A stretch of 64,000 bases of DNA from Candidatus Blastococcus massiliensis AP3 (GCF_000582785.1 NZ_HG931173.1:1144649-1208648), one strand, 5' to 3'; shown: positions 7,506 through 15,952, numbered from the stretch's first letter. Program-made: numbers and translations. The notes: generated from the sequence alone by a model not told the origin.

Positions 7506-8359
7506 CCGCCCTGCTCCAGCGGAGGTCGCCGGCATCGGCGATCCGGTGGCGCGCGACCGTCGTCCTGCTGCTCACCGTGCTGGCGGGTCTCGCCGCGATC
7601 GTGGCCGCCGGCCCCGCCGCCGCGGTCCCCACCGATCCCACGGCGCCCGTGGCGCCGACCGCTCCGGTGGTGCCCGGTGCCGTGGGCGGAGCCGACGGTG
7701 GCGTGGACATCTCCATCGGCGGCGGATCGGCCAGCACGTCGATCACGCTGATCCTCGCGATCACCGTGCTGTCGGTGGCGCCGTCGGTGCTCCTGCTGGC
7801 GACGTCGTTCACCAAGATCATCGTCGTCCTCGGCATCACCCGGAACGCCCTCGGGCTGCCGACCTCCCCGCCGAACCAGGTGCTCACCGGCCTGGCGCTG
7901 TTCCTGACGCTGTTCGTGATGGGGCCGGTGTTCGGCGACATCAACGAGGTGGCGGTCCAGCCCTACATGGACGGCGCGCTGTCGGTCTCCCAGGCCTACG
8001 ACGCCGGCGTCGTGCCGCTGCGGGAGTTCCTGCTCAGCAACACCCGCGAGGACGAGCTCAGGCTGATGATCGGCCTGTCCGGCGAGGAGGCCCCCGCCGA
8101 CGCCGCCGCGGTCAGCATGACCACGCTCGTCCCGGCCTTCGTGCTCTCCGAGCTCAAGAGCGCCTTCATCATCGGGCTGGTCGTCTTCATCCCGTTCCTG
8201 GTGCTCGACATGCTCGTCAGCGCCTCGCTGATGTCGATGGGCATGATGATGATGCCGCCCACGATCGTGTCGCTGCCGTTCAAGCTCCTGCTGTTCGTCG
8301 TGGTCGACGGCTGGTCGCTGATCACCACGGCGCTCGTCGGCTCCTACGGGGGTGGCTAG
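7502..8359 (+). CDS. fliP: Flagellar export gate protein FliP
   Basis: 285 residues from ATG 7502, chosen because it overlaps the fliO stop. A cleavable signal (VVLLLTVLAGLAAIVAAGPAA) precedes a Pro/Ala-rich stretch. Four membrane segments then follow with FliP signatures: SVAPSVLLLATSFTKIIVVL, RNALGLPTSPPNQVLTGLAL, LVPAFVLSELKSAFIIGLVV and DMLVSASLMSMGMMMMPP. FliP with FliQ and FliR forms the helical gate of the flagellar type III secretion apparatus. Length is slightly above the ~245 of Salmonella because of the N-terminal linker. fliQ starts 2 bases after the stop. Confidence 0.95.
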   Translation: MTALLQRRSPASAIRWRATVVLLLTVLAGLAAIVAAGPAAAVPTDPTAPVAPTAPVVPGAVGGADGGVDISIGGGSASTSITLILAITVLSVAPSVLLLATSFTKIIVVLGITRNALGLPTSPPNQVLTGLALFLTLFVMGPVFGDINEVAVQPYMDGALSVSQAYDAGVVPLREFLLSNTREDELRLMIGLSGEEAPADAAAVSMTTLVPAFVLSELKSAFIIGLVVFIPFLVLDMLVSASLMSMGMMMMPPTIVSLPFKLLLFVVVDGWSLITTALVGSYGGG

Positions 8360-8361
8360 GC

Positions 8362-8637
8362 ATGAGCGACGCAGACGTCACCGAGATCGCGCTCGAGACC
8401 ATGCTGCTGGCGGCCAAGGTCGCCGCCCCGATCCTGCTCACCGCGCTCGCCGTGGGCTTCCTGATCTCGCTGTTCCAGGCGGCCACGCAGATCCAGGAAG
8501 CGACCCTGTCCTTCGTGCCCAAGATGATCGCCGTCGCGATCGCCCTGCTCGTCACCGGGAACTGGGTCCTGGCGTCGCTGGTGGACTTCACCCACCACCT
8601 GTTCGACCAGCTACCGCGACTGCTCGACCGGACCTGA
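8362..8637 (+). CDS. fliQ: Flagellar export gate protein FliQ
   Basis: 91 residues, the normal family size. There are two membrane hairpin helices (LLAAKVAAPILLTALAVGFL and PKMIAVAIALLVTGNWVLAS) with the conserved loop SLFQAATQIQEATLSFVPK. ATG 8362 is the only start giving the family N-terminus (MSDADVTEIALETMLLA). It sits directly between fliP (2-base gap) and fliR (3-base gap), the near-universal P-Q-R order. Confidence 0.95.
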   Translation: MSDADVTEIALETMLLAAKVAAPILLTALAVGFLISLFQAATQIQEATLSFVPKMIAVAIALLVTGNWVLASLVDFTHHLFDQLPRLLDRT

Positions 8638-8640
8638 GCC

Positions 8641-9405
8641 ATGGACCTCTCGGTCCCCGCCGTCACCCTGGTCGCACTGCTGCTCGGCACCGCCCGGGCC
8701 GCCGGGTTCGTGCTGCTGGCCCCGCCGTTCAACTCGCGGACCATCCCCGGGCCGGTCAAGGGCGCCCTGGCGATGGCGCTGTCCCTGCTGCTGTCGACCC
8801 AGATCGCGCCCTCGCTGCCCGAGCCGACCGCCGGGTTCATCGTCGTCGCGGCGGTCACCGAGGTGGTGATCGGGGCGGCACTGGGCTTCGTCGTCCAGGT
8901 GCTGTTCACCGCCGTGCAGATGGCCGGTGACCTCATCGACCTGACCGGTGGCTTCGCGCTCCAGCCGGCCTACGACCCGCTGTCGATGACGCAGAACTCC
9001 TCGATCGGGCGGCTGCACTACCTGCTGGCCAGCACGCTGCTGTTCACCAGCGGCGGCCACCTGCTGATGGTCAAGGGGTTCGCGACCTCCTACGAGGGCC
9101 TGCCGGTCGGCGGCGACGTGCCCGTCGACCAGCTCGGCGCCGTGCTCATCCAGGCGGTGTCGATGATGTTCCTGGCGGCGCTGCAGATCGCCGGGCCGAT
9201 GGTCGCGGTGCTGCTGCTGGCCGACGTCGCCCTCGCCCTGCTCAGCCGCGCGGCACCCGCGCTCAACATCTTCGCCATCGGCTTCCCGGTGAAGATCATG
9301 CTGACGCTGATCATGCTGGGGCTGACGTTCCCGCTGCTCCCGCCCGCGCTGGACGCCCTGCTCGAGCACGGCGTCCAGGCCATGACCTCTCTCCGGAGCG
9401 GCTGA
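8641..9405 (+). CDS. fliR: Flagellar export gate protein FliR
   Basis: 254 residues. Several membrane segments fit FliR: an N-terminal helix with ARAAGFVLLAPPFNSRTIPG, then VTEVVIGAALGFVVQVLFTA, LLLADVALALLSRAAPALN and NIFAIGFPVKIMLTLIMLGL. FliR caps the FliPQR gate. The start ATG follows fliQ by 3 bases. The gene ends 16 bases before the flhB start; no stem-loop lies between them, so fliM to flhB look co-transcribed. Confidence 0.95.
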   Translation: MDLSVPAVTLVALLLGTARAAGFVLLAPPFNSRTIPGPVKGALAMALSLLLSTQIAPSLPEPTAGFIVVAAVTEVVIGAALGFVVQVLFTAVQMAGDLIDLTGGFALQPAYDPLSMTQNSSIGRLHYLLASTLLFTSGGHLLMVKGFATSYEGLPVGGDVPVDQLGAVLIQAVSMMFLAALQIAGPMVAVLLLADVALALLSRAAPALNIFAIGFPVKIMLTLIMLGLTFPLLPPALDALLEHGVQAMTSLRSG

Positions 9406-9421
9406 GCGATGGCGGTGACGG

Positions 9422-10588
9422 GTGGCTAAGGACGGTCCCGGTGGTGAGAAGACCGAGAAGCCCACTCCCCAGCGCCTGAAGAAGGCGCGCAAGGACGGGC
9501 AGGGGATCGCACGGACCGAGGAGCTGGGCACGTGGGCGGGCATCGCGGCGGCCAGTGCCCTGCTGCCGATGGTCGTCGGGAACGGGTTCGACGAGGCCCA
9601 GGAGCTGTTCCTGCAGATCCGCGCGGTCGCCGACAAGCCGGAGACCACGAAGATCACCGCCCTGCTCGGTCAGGCGCTGAGTGCTTTCATGTGGACGGTG
9701 CTGCCGCTGGCGCTGGGCCTCATGGTCGTCGGCGTCGTCTCGTCGGCGTCGCAGGGCGGGGTCGTCTTCTCCGGCAAGGCCATGAAGCCGAAGCTGAAGA
9801 AGTTCAACCCCTTCCCCGGCTTCAAGCGGATGTTCGGCACCCAGGGCCTGTGGGAGGCGACCAAGGCGCTGATCAAGACGACGGCTCTCGCGGTGGTCGT
9901 CATCACGACCAGCGACCGGGCGCAGACGCTCGTCTCCTCGGCGGGGGCGCTACCGCTCTCGGCGGTCATCGACACGTTCGTCGACTCGGCCATCCTGATG
10001 TTCCGCGTCGTCGCGGTCGCCGGCCTGGTCATCGCCGTCCTCGACTACCTCGTCGTGCGCAAGAAGATGTTGAAGCAGCTCAAGATGAGCCACTACGAGA
10101 TCAAGCAGGAGTACAAGCAGTCCGAGGGCGACCCGTTCATGAAGGCGCACCGCCGCGGGGTGCAGCTGTCCATGTCGCGCAACCGCATGATGGCCGAGGT
10201 CTCCGAGGCCGACGTCCTCCTGGTCAACCCGACGCACGTCGCCGTGGCGCTGAAGTACGAGGCCGCCAAGGGCGCGCCACGGGTCGTGGCCAAGGGCGCC
10301 GGCGAGGTGGCGGCCAAGCTCCGCGAGATCGCCGCGGAGGCGCGGGTGCCGATGGTGCAGGACATCCCGCTGGCCCGTGCCCTGCACGCCTCCTGCGAGC
10401 TCGGTCAGGAGGTCCCGCCGCAGCTGTTCACCGCCGTGGCCCGCGTCCTGGCCTTCGTCATGCACCTGGGTGCGCGCGGCGTGCGCGGCGGTCTGCACCG
10501 CCCCGGGTTCGAGGCACCCGACACGAGCGACCTGCCCAAGGCCGGCCGCCGCCGCACACCCGCCCCGGAGGCGGCCGGGATCAGGTGA
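9422..10588 (+). CDS. flhB: Flagellar export switch protein FlhB
   Basis: 388 residues from GTG 9422 (GEKTEKPTPQRLKKARKDGQ is the classic N-terminus). Four membrane segments occupy about residues 35-210, then the cytoplasmic switch domain. The autocleavage motif NPTH is intact at residues 269-272 (LLVNPTHVAVALKYE). Cleavage between N and P changes export specificity from rod/hook to filament when FliK signals. A basic tail of ~30 residues (GAGRRRTPAPEAAG type) extends past the usual end. A weak ribosome-binding site makes the exact start less certain, but the next start upstream in another frame meets a stop. flhA follows after a structured gap. Confidence 0.95.
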   Translation: MAKDGPGGEKTEKPTPQRLKKARKDGQGIARTEELGTWAGIAAASALLPMVVGNGFDEAQELFLQIRAVADKPETTKITALLGQALSAFMWTVLPLALGLMVVGVVSSASQGGVVFSGKAMKPKLKKFNPFPGFKRMFGTQGLWEATKALIKTTALAVVVITTSDRAQTLVSSAGALPLSAVIDTFVDSAILMFRVVAVAGLVIAVLDYLVVRKKMLKQLKMSHYEIKQEYKQSEGDPFMKAHRRGVQLSMSRNRMMAEVSEADVLLVNPTHVAVALKYEAAKGAPRVVAKGAGEVAAKLREIAAEARVPMVQDIPLARALHASCELGQEVPPQLFTAVARVLAFVMHLGARGVRGGLHRPGFEAPDTSDLPKAGRRRTPAPEAAGIR

Positions 10589-10599
10589 CCTGATCGTCG

Positions 10600-10637
10600 A
10601 GCGTCCTCCCACGTGGTGCGCGGTGAGGGAGGACGCT
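10600..10637 (+). terminator. 11-bp stem-loop between flhB and flhA
   Basis: The arms 10600-10610 (agcgtcctccc) and 10627-10637 pair perfectly across a 16-base loop. The downstream arm overlaps the first copy of a direct repeat (10622-10635), so the element may instead be an operator or an attenuator. There is no U-run. Confidence 0.45.
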
Positions 10638-10655
10638 GCACGGTCAGGGAGGACG
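10622..10655 (+). promoter_or_regulatory. Two 14-base direct repeats 20 bases apart upstream of flhA
   Basis: The repeats ggt(g/c)agggaggacg lie at 10622-10635 and 10642-10655 and match at 13 of 14 bases. The 20-base period is two DNA turns, the geometry of a tandem regulator site. They lie about 90 bases before the likely flhA start. The function is inference. Confidence 0.35.
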
Positions 10656-10746
10656 ACGGCGCGGGCCGGTACCGGAGGTGCCGCGGGCTGCCGATGTAGG
10701 GAGACGTGAGCACCCGTCCGTCGTCCGCATCCCCGGTCGTGGACCG

Positions 10747-12792
10747 GTGAAGGGCATGGGCAAGGCAGCCGTCCCCATCGGCGTGGTCGCCATCGTGCTC
10801 ATGCTGGTGGTGCCGGTGCCGGCTGCCTTCATGGACCTGTTCCTCGGGCTGAACCTCGCCGTCTCGCTGCTGATCCTGCTGGTCGCGATGCAGATCAAGA
10901 AGCCGCTGGACTTCGCGGTGTTCCCCTCGCTGCTGCTCATCGCGACGCTGTTCCGGCTGGCGCTCAACGTCTCGTCGACCCGGCTCGTGCTCACCGACGG
11001 CTACGCCGGCAAGGTGATCGAGGCATTCGGGCACATCGTCATCGCCGGCTCGCTCGTCGTCGGCCTGGTGATCTTCCTGATCCTCACCATCGTGCAGTTC
11101 GTGGTGATCACCAACGGTGCCGGCCGCGTCGCCGAGGTGGGCGCGCGCTTCACCCTCGACGCCATGCCCGGCAAGCAGATGGCGATCGACGCCGACCTGA
11201 ACGCCGGCCTGATCAACGAGGACCAGGCCCGCAAGCGCCGCCACGAGGTCACCGCCGAAGCGGACTTCTACGGCTCGATGGACGGCGCCTCGAAGTTCGT
11301 CAAGGGCGACGCGATCGCCGGCATCGTCATCACGCTGATCAACCTCATCGGTGGGTTCGCGATCGGCATGATGCAGCGCGGCATGCCGCCCGGCGAGGCG
11401 GTGTCGACGTACTCGCTGCTGAGCGTCGGGGACGGCCTGGTCTCGATGATCCCGGCCCTGCTGATGTCGACGGCGACCGGCATCATCGTCACCCGGTCGG
11501 CGACCGAGGGCGACATGGGCACCGACCTGATCGCCCAGCTCGGCCGGTTCAAGCAGCCGGTGCGGATCGCCGGCGGCGCCTCGCTCGCCCTGTGCCTGCT
11601 CCCGGGCCTGCCGAAGCTGCCGTTCCTGCTCGTGGGCTCGCTCTTCCTCTTCCTCGCCACCCGGCTCACCGACGAGCCGGAGGTCGACGAGGCGGCGGCG
11701 GCAGCGGCCGCCGCGGCTGCCGACGAGCCGGCGCCGGACTCCCCCGAGGCGATCGTCGAGAAGATGCGGGTGGACCCGCTGGAGCTCGAGGTCGCCTACG
11801 ACCTGGTGGAGCTCGTCGACACCTCCCGTGGCGGCGACCTGCTGGACCGGGTCAAGGCGCTGCGACGGAAGGTCGCGATGGAGACCGGCCTGGTCATCCC
11901 GCTGGTGCGCACCCGCGACAACCTCGACCTCCCCGGCTCGCAGTACGTCATCTGGCTCAACGGCGTGCCCGCTGCCAAGGGCATCTCCCCCGCCGGCACC
12001 GTGCTCGCCATCGGCGACAACCTGGACGGCCTGCCCGGCAAGCCCACCCGCGAGCCGGTGTTCGGGCTCGCCGCCAAGTGGGTGCCGGTCGAGCTCCAGC
12101 GCGCCGCGGAGATGGCCGGCGCCACCGTCGTCGACCGCTCCTCGGTGATCACCACGCACCTGGCCGAGGTCGTCCGGCAGAACGCCGCGGACCTCCTCGG
12201 CCGCGAGGACGTGCGCCTCCTGGTCGAGATGGTCCGCCGCTCGCACCCCGTCGTGGTCGAGGAACTGACCCCCACCCTGCTCACCCTGGGGGAGGTGCAA
12301 CGCGTGTTGCACGCGTTGCTCGAAGAGGGTGTGTCGATCCGGGACCTGGTCCGCATCTTCGAGGCACTCTCTGTGCGTGCGAAGCAGTCGACGGAGCTGG
12401 ACGGCCTCGTGGAGGCCGCACGCGCCGCACTCGGCTCGGCGATCAGTCACCCGTACGTGACGCCCGACGAGCGACTGCACGTCTTCACCCTCGAGCCCGG
12501 CTTCGAGCAGCGTCTCCTGGAGTCGGTGCGGCCGAGCGAGGGTGGGGCGGTCCTGGCCCTGGACGCCGGCGCCGTCGACGCGCTGGTCATGGGGTGCGGC
12601 GGTCTGCTCGAGGAGGCCGAACGCCAGGGCCTGTCACCGGTGCTCGTGTGCTCGCCCCAGGTCCGGGCGGCCCTGGCCCGGCTGATGCGTCAGATCCTTC
12701 CCCGGCTTCCGGTGATCTCCTACGCCGAGGTCTCCCGGACAGCGCAGATCGAGTCGCTGGGAGTTGTGAGCGGTGCCGTTGCGATCCGTTGA
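10747..12792 (+). CDS. flhA: Flagellar export apparatus protein FlhA
   Basis: 681 residues from GTG 10747 (MKGMGKAAVPIGVVAIVLML). ATG 10756 and GTG 10678 are alternatives, and none has a strong ribosome-binding site. About eight membrane segments fill the first ~320 residues, with the FHIPEP-family signature RVAEVGARFTLDAMPGKQMA and the charged cytoplasmic loop EDQARKRRHEVTAEADFYG. An acidic Ala-rich linker (about residues 315-335) leads to the cytoplasmic nonamer-forming domain (VRLLVEMVRRSHPVVVEEL, TLLTLGEVQRVLHALLEEGV). FlhA captures chaperone-substrate complexes and uses the proton motive force. It overlaps the FlhF-like gene by 20 bases. Confidence 0.95.
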   Translation: MKGMGKAAVPIGVVAIVLMLVVPVPAAFMDLFLGLNLAVSLLILLVAMQIKKPLDFAVFPSLLLIATLFRLALNVSSTRLVLTDGYAGKVIEAFGHIVIAGSLVVGLVIFLILTIVQFVVITNGAGRVAEVGARFTLDAMPGKQMAIDADLNAGLINEDQARKRRHEVTAEADFYGSMDGASKFVKGDAIAGIVITLINLIGGFAIGMMQRGMPPGEAVSTYSLLSVGDGLVSMIPALLMSTATGIIVTRSATEGDMGTDLIAQLGRFKQPVRIAGGASLALCLLPGLPKLPFLLVGSLFLFLATRLTDEPEVDEAAAAAAAAAADEPAPDSPEAIVEKMRVDPLELEVAYDLVELVDTSRGGDLLDRVKALRRKVAMETGLVIPLVRTRDNLDLPGSQYVIWLNGVPAAKGISPAGTVLAIGDNLDGLPGKPTREPVFGLAAKWVPVELQRAAEMAGATVVDRSSVITTHLAEVVRQNAADLLGREDVRLLVEMVRRSHPVVVEELTPTLLTLGEVQRVLHALLEEGVSIRDLVRIFEALSVRAKQSTELDGLVEAARAALGSAISHPYVTPDERLHVFTLEPGFEQRLLESVRPSEGGAVLALDAGAVDALVMGCGGLLEEAERQGLSPVLVCSPQVRAALARLMRQILPRLPVISYAEVSRTAQIESLGVVSGAVAIR

Positions 12793-15667
12793 GGCTGCCA
12801 CCCGCGACGATGCGATCGCGGCTGCACGCGAACAGTTCGGCCCGGCCGCCCGGGTGGTGGGCGTCCGACGCGTCCGCTCCGGTGGCGTGCTCGGGTTCTT
12901 CGCCACCGAGCGCTACGTCGCCGAGGTCGCGCCCGACCCGATCGGCGTCGCGGGCGTGCCGGTACCTGCTCCCGCCCGTCCGGCCGGCGCGCTGACGGAG
13001 GACCCCGACACCGGCTCGCTGGCCGCCTTCGGATCGCCGCTGGCCTCGGCCGCACCGGCCCGGGCGCGCACCGCACCGGCCCGCAACGGGGCCGCGGCGT
13101 GGGCCGAGGCCGGACGGTCGAGCGCGCCGGCCGTGCCCGCACCGCGCAGCGAGGCGCCCTCGTCGTTCTCCGCAGCTCTCGCGGCGTCCACGGACGCGTC
13201 CCGGCGGACGGCGACCCGACCGGCCGCCGTCGAGCCGGACGATGCCCGCCTGGACGAGCTCGCCGGGCTGCTGGGCGTCGCCGAGTCCGCCGCGGCCGAG
13301 CCCGCGGCCCCCTCCCGCACCCCCGTGGCGCGGGCCAGCTTCCCGCGGGCCACCCGCGAGAGCACCCCGCTCGCCCATCCGGCCGCCGACCACACCGGGG
13401 ACGTCGTCGACGACGCCGCGGCCACGGCGGCACCCTCGCCGTTCACCGCCGCGCTGGCGCGGATGGTGGCCGGCGACCGGGACGTCCAGCACGCGGTGCG
13501 GGAAGCGCTGGAGACGTCCGACGCGGCGCGCTCCGGCGAGGACGACGGCGAGGACGACTGCGGGGCCGAGCGCGTCCGGCCCGAGCACGAGGCAACGAGT
13601 CAGCCAGCGGTGTGGTCGCGTGCGACCCGCCAGAAGGAGGAAACGGTGGGAGACCAGGTCATCGCGCCGCCCTCCACGTCGATCGACGAGCGCACGGAAC
13701 TCGACTCCTGGACCGCCGAGCCGGCGTTCCTGGACGAACCGCCGTTCCTGGACGAGTCTGTGTTCCTGGACGAGATGCCGTTCCTGGACGAGTCGCCGCT
13801 CCTGGACGAGCCTGTGTTCCTGGACGAGATGCCGATCCCGGACGAGGTCGCGGTCGAGCCGGCCGAACCCGCCCGCGCCGGCGAGCCGGCCGTCGCCGTG
13901 GAGCAGGCGGCCGCGACCGAGCCGGCCGCGTCCCGCGAGGAGGCGATCGCCGAGGTGCTGCGGGCCGCCCTGGCCGAGGGGCACTCGGACGAGGCGCTCG
14001 CCGGGATCCTGCGCAAGGTCGTCGCCGGCGACTCCCCGCAGGCCGCGCTGGTCGAGCCCTCGGCCGCCGACGAGCCGGCTCCCGTGGTGGAGGAGCCGGC
14101 CGCCGAGACGCCGGCGCCCCCGGTGACGGCTACCGGGTCGGCCGCGGCGTCCGTCGCCGCACCCACTCCCGTCGAGCCGTCCGCCCGGCCGATGCCCGAG
14201 CTGCCCGCCCGTGCCGTGGTCGAGGCGCCCTTCGAGCTCTTCCCGTCGGTGGCGCCCGCTGCGCCCTCGTCGGCCGGGGTGTCGCTCTGGGGCGAGCCCT
14301 CCGCCGCGACGACCGCGGCCCTCAGCACGAGCGCCGACGTGACCCCGGCGTCCCAGGGCGCGCGCATCTGGGGCGAGGCGCAGCCCGAGGCGGAGCCCGA
14401 CCAGCCCGAGGTGCCGACCGAGGTCGAGATCGAGGTCGAGATCGAGGCCGAGATCGACGCCGAGATCGAGGCCGGGGTCCAGGCCGAGGTCGAGGCCGAG
14501 GTCTCCGTCGCCGAAGCCACCGAGGAGGCCGCCGCCCTCGACGTCGAGCCGGCGCCGCTGCTCGCGCGGACCGCCAGTGACCCGGCCCCCGTCCAGACGC
14601 CGCGACCGTCGATGTCGATGGACGCCACGACGGTCATGCCGCCGCTGTCCCTGCTGCCCGGGGCGCCGTCCCGGGGCCGCGGGCTGCCCCCGGTTCCGCC
14701 GCGCACCTCCCGCCCGCCCGTCCCCCCGCCGTCCTCCGCGACCCGTACGCCGGCCGCACCGCCGGCCGACGGCGCCGACGTCCCCTCCCCCGCGCGCCCC
14801 GCACCGGAGCTGCTGGCCACGGTGACCCGGCTGCCCGTCGCCCCGCTGATGGCCACGCCGGAGACGCCGGACATGCCCGAGCTCGCCGATCTGGCCGAGC
14901 TGATCGAGGACGACGCCACCAGCCTCTTCGGCTCGCCGGAGCCGCCCGCCGTCCCGGCCCGGCCGGCGCGTGTGCGCATCGCTCCGCCGAGCACGCCGGA
15001 GGAGGTGGTGTCCCGGCTCGCCGCCCTCGGGGTGCCGGCCGACCTGCTCGACTCCGGGTTCACGGCCGACGTCAGCACCGGCGGCACCTACTCCGCGCTC
15101 ACCCGGACGCTCGGTGACCGGCTGCCGGAGGCACCGGAGCTCCCGACCGGCGCCGGCGACGTCCTCTTCGTGGTGGGGCCCGGCGTCGAGACCCTGCGGG
15201 CGGCGCGGTCCCTGGCCGCGACCCTGCGGCTCGACCCGGACCGCGTGCAGTGGGCGACCCGCGGCGACCTGGTGGGCCTCGCGCCGGAGTCCAGCCGGAT
15301 GAGCACCATCGACACGGCGCTGAGCCGTCGCCAGGACGCGTCGGCCTCCGGGACCGTGACGATCGTGGCCGTGGACGCGCCGCTGCGCACCGACGCCTAC
15401 TGGATGTCGCAGATGCTGGCGATCTGGTCGCCGGTGGCCGTCTGGGCCGTCGTGGAGGCCACCCGCAAGCCCGAGGACATCGAGCACTGGGTCGACGGCC
15501 TGGCCCGTGTCGACGCGCTGATCGTGCAGGACACCGACCTGTCGGCCGACCCGGCCGCTGTGCTCTCCCGCCTCACCGCGCCGGTCGCCGTCGTCGACGG
15601 CGTCCGGGCCACTCCCCACCGCTGGGCCTCGGTCCTCTGCGAGCGGCTGGAGACCGCACCGGCATGA
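12773..15667 (+). CDS. FlhF-like protein with repeat-rich linker and degenerate SRP-type GTPase domain
   Basis: 964 residues, GTG 12773 inside the flhA 3' end with gggag about 8 bases upstream. The N-terminus (ATRDDAIAAAREQFGPAARV, then GGVLGFFATERYVAEV) matches the FlhF B-domain pattern. A ~750-residue Ala/Pro/Glu-rich disordered linker contains seven hexapeptide repeats of FLDExx type (residues 319-360) and an acidic E-V/E-I repeat (550-577). The last ~200 residues keep the SRP-GTPase layout (GDVLFVVGPGVETLRAARSL), but the P-loop is GPGVET at 802-807, without the Lys and Thr of GxxGxGKT. The TKxD specificity motif is replaced by QDTDLSAD. FlhF normally positions the flagellum. Position after flhA supports an FlhF relationship; GTP hydrolysis is unlikely. 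Confidence 0.7.
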   Translation: MPLRSVEAATRDDAIAAAREQFGPAARVVGVRRVRSGGVLGFFATERYVAEVAPDPIGVAGVPVPAPARPAGALTEDPDTGSLAAFGSPLASAAPARARTAPARNGAAAWAEAGRSSAPAVPAPRSEAPSSFSAALAASTDASRRTATRPAAVEPDDARLDELAGLLGVAESAAAEPAAPSRTPVARASFPRATRESTPLAHPAADHTGDVVDDAAATAAPSPFTAALARMVAGDRDVQHAVREALETSDAARSGEDDGEDDCGAERVRPEHEATSQPAVWSRATRQKEETVGDQVIAPPSTSIDERTELDSWTAEPAFLDEPPFLDESVFLDEMPFLDESPLLDEPVFLDEMPIPDEVAVEPAEPARAGEPAVAVEQAAATEPAASREEAIAEVLRAALAEGHSDEALAGILRKVVAGDSPQAALVEPSAADEPAPVVEEPAAETPAPPVTATGSAAASVAAPTPVEPSARPMPELPARAVVEAPFELFPSVAPAAPSSAGVSLWGEPSAATTAALSTSADVTPASQGARIWGEAQPEAEPDQPEVPTEVEIEVEIEAEIDAEIEAGVQAEVEAEVSVAEATEEAAALDVEPAPLLARTASDPAPVQTPRPSMSMDATTVMPPLSLLPGAPSRGRGLPPVPPRTSRPPVPPPSSATRTPAAPPADGADVPSPARPAPELLATVTRLPVAPLMATPETPDMPELADLAELIEDDATSLFGSPEPPAVPARPARVRIAPPSTPEEVVSRLAALGVPADLLDSGFTADVSTGGTYSALTRTLGDRLPEAPELPTGAGDVLFVVGPGVETLRAARSLAATLRLDPDRVQWATRGDLVGLAPESSRMSTIDTALSRRQDASASGTVTIVAVDAPLRTDAYWMSQMLAIWSPVAVWAVVEATRKPEDIEHWVDGLARVDALIVQDTDLSADPAAVLSRLTAPVAVVDGVRATPHRWASVLCERLETAPA
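13727..13852 (+). repeat. Seven tandem 18-base repeats encoding FLDExx hexapeptides
   Basis: In-frame units within the FlhF-like gene encode FLDEPP, FLDESV, FLDEMP, FLDESP, LLDEPV, FLDEMP and IPDEVA. The DNA unit is close to ttcctggacgag plus six variable bases. Tandem in-frame repeats suggest slippage expansion and could vary in number between strains. Confidence 0.85.
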
Positions 15668-15927
15668 GCCCGCTGCGCTGGGACGTGCTGCTGGTCGGCT
15701 TCGTGCTGGCTCTGCCGGTGCTCGCACTCGGCCTGCGCGGCGACTTCACCGCCGAGGAAGTGACCCTCCGCCTGCCCTGGTGCCTCGCGGCGGGGTGGGC
15801 CGTGGTGGCGATGCTGAGGTTCGCGACCACCCCGCGGACGCCGGCCCGCGCCGCTGCCACCCGGGCACACCGCGACGACGTCGCTCACGAGTCCGCCACG
15901 GACGACGCCGAGTCGTCCGCCCCGTAA
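15664..15927 (+). CDS. Small membrane protein at the end of the flagellar operon
   Basis: 87 residues from ATG 15664, which overlaps the stop of the FlhF-like gene (ATGA). There are two predicted membrane segments, DVLLVGFVLALPVLALGLRG and PWCLAAGWAVVAMLRFA, and a polar His/Asp/Ala-rich cytoplasmic tail. I do not recognise a family. Translational coupling to the FlhF-like gene suggests a joint role, perhaps membrane recruitment, but this is inference. It is followed by a 44-base palindrome. Confidence 0.65.
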   Translation: MSPLRWDVLLVGFVLALPVLALGLRGDFTAEEVTLRLPWCLAAGWAVVAMLRFATTPRTPARAAATRAHRDDVAHESATDDAESSAP

Positions 15928-15952
15928 CCCGCCGTCTCCGTTCGCGAGGCGG

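Noticed and set aside
10678-10746. Upstream GTG start for flhA adding 23 residues
   Set aside because: The added residues do not resemble an FlhA N-terminus and the GTG lies directly against its supposed ggag with no spacer; kept only as an alternative.
13727-13852. CRISPR-like array suggested by regular short repeats
   Set aside because: The repeats are in-frame, 18 bases long, without unique spacers, and lie within a coding sequence; no cas genes are present.
12587-15727. A 1,046-codon minus-strand frame opposite the FlhF-like gene
   Set aside because: The plus strand has the flhA overlap, a Shine-Dalgarno sequence and FlhF-like ends; the antisense frame has none of these.
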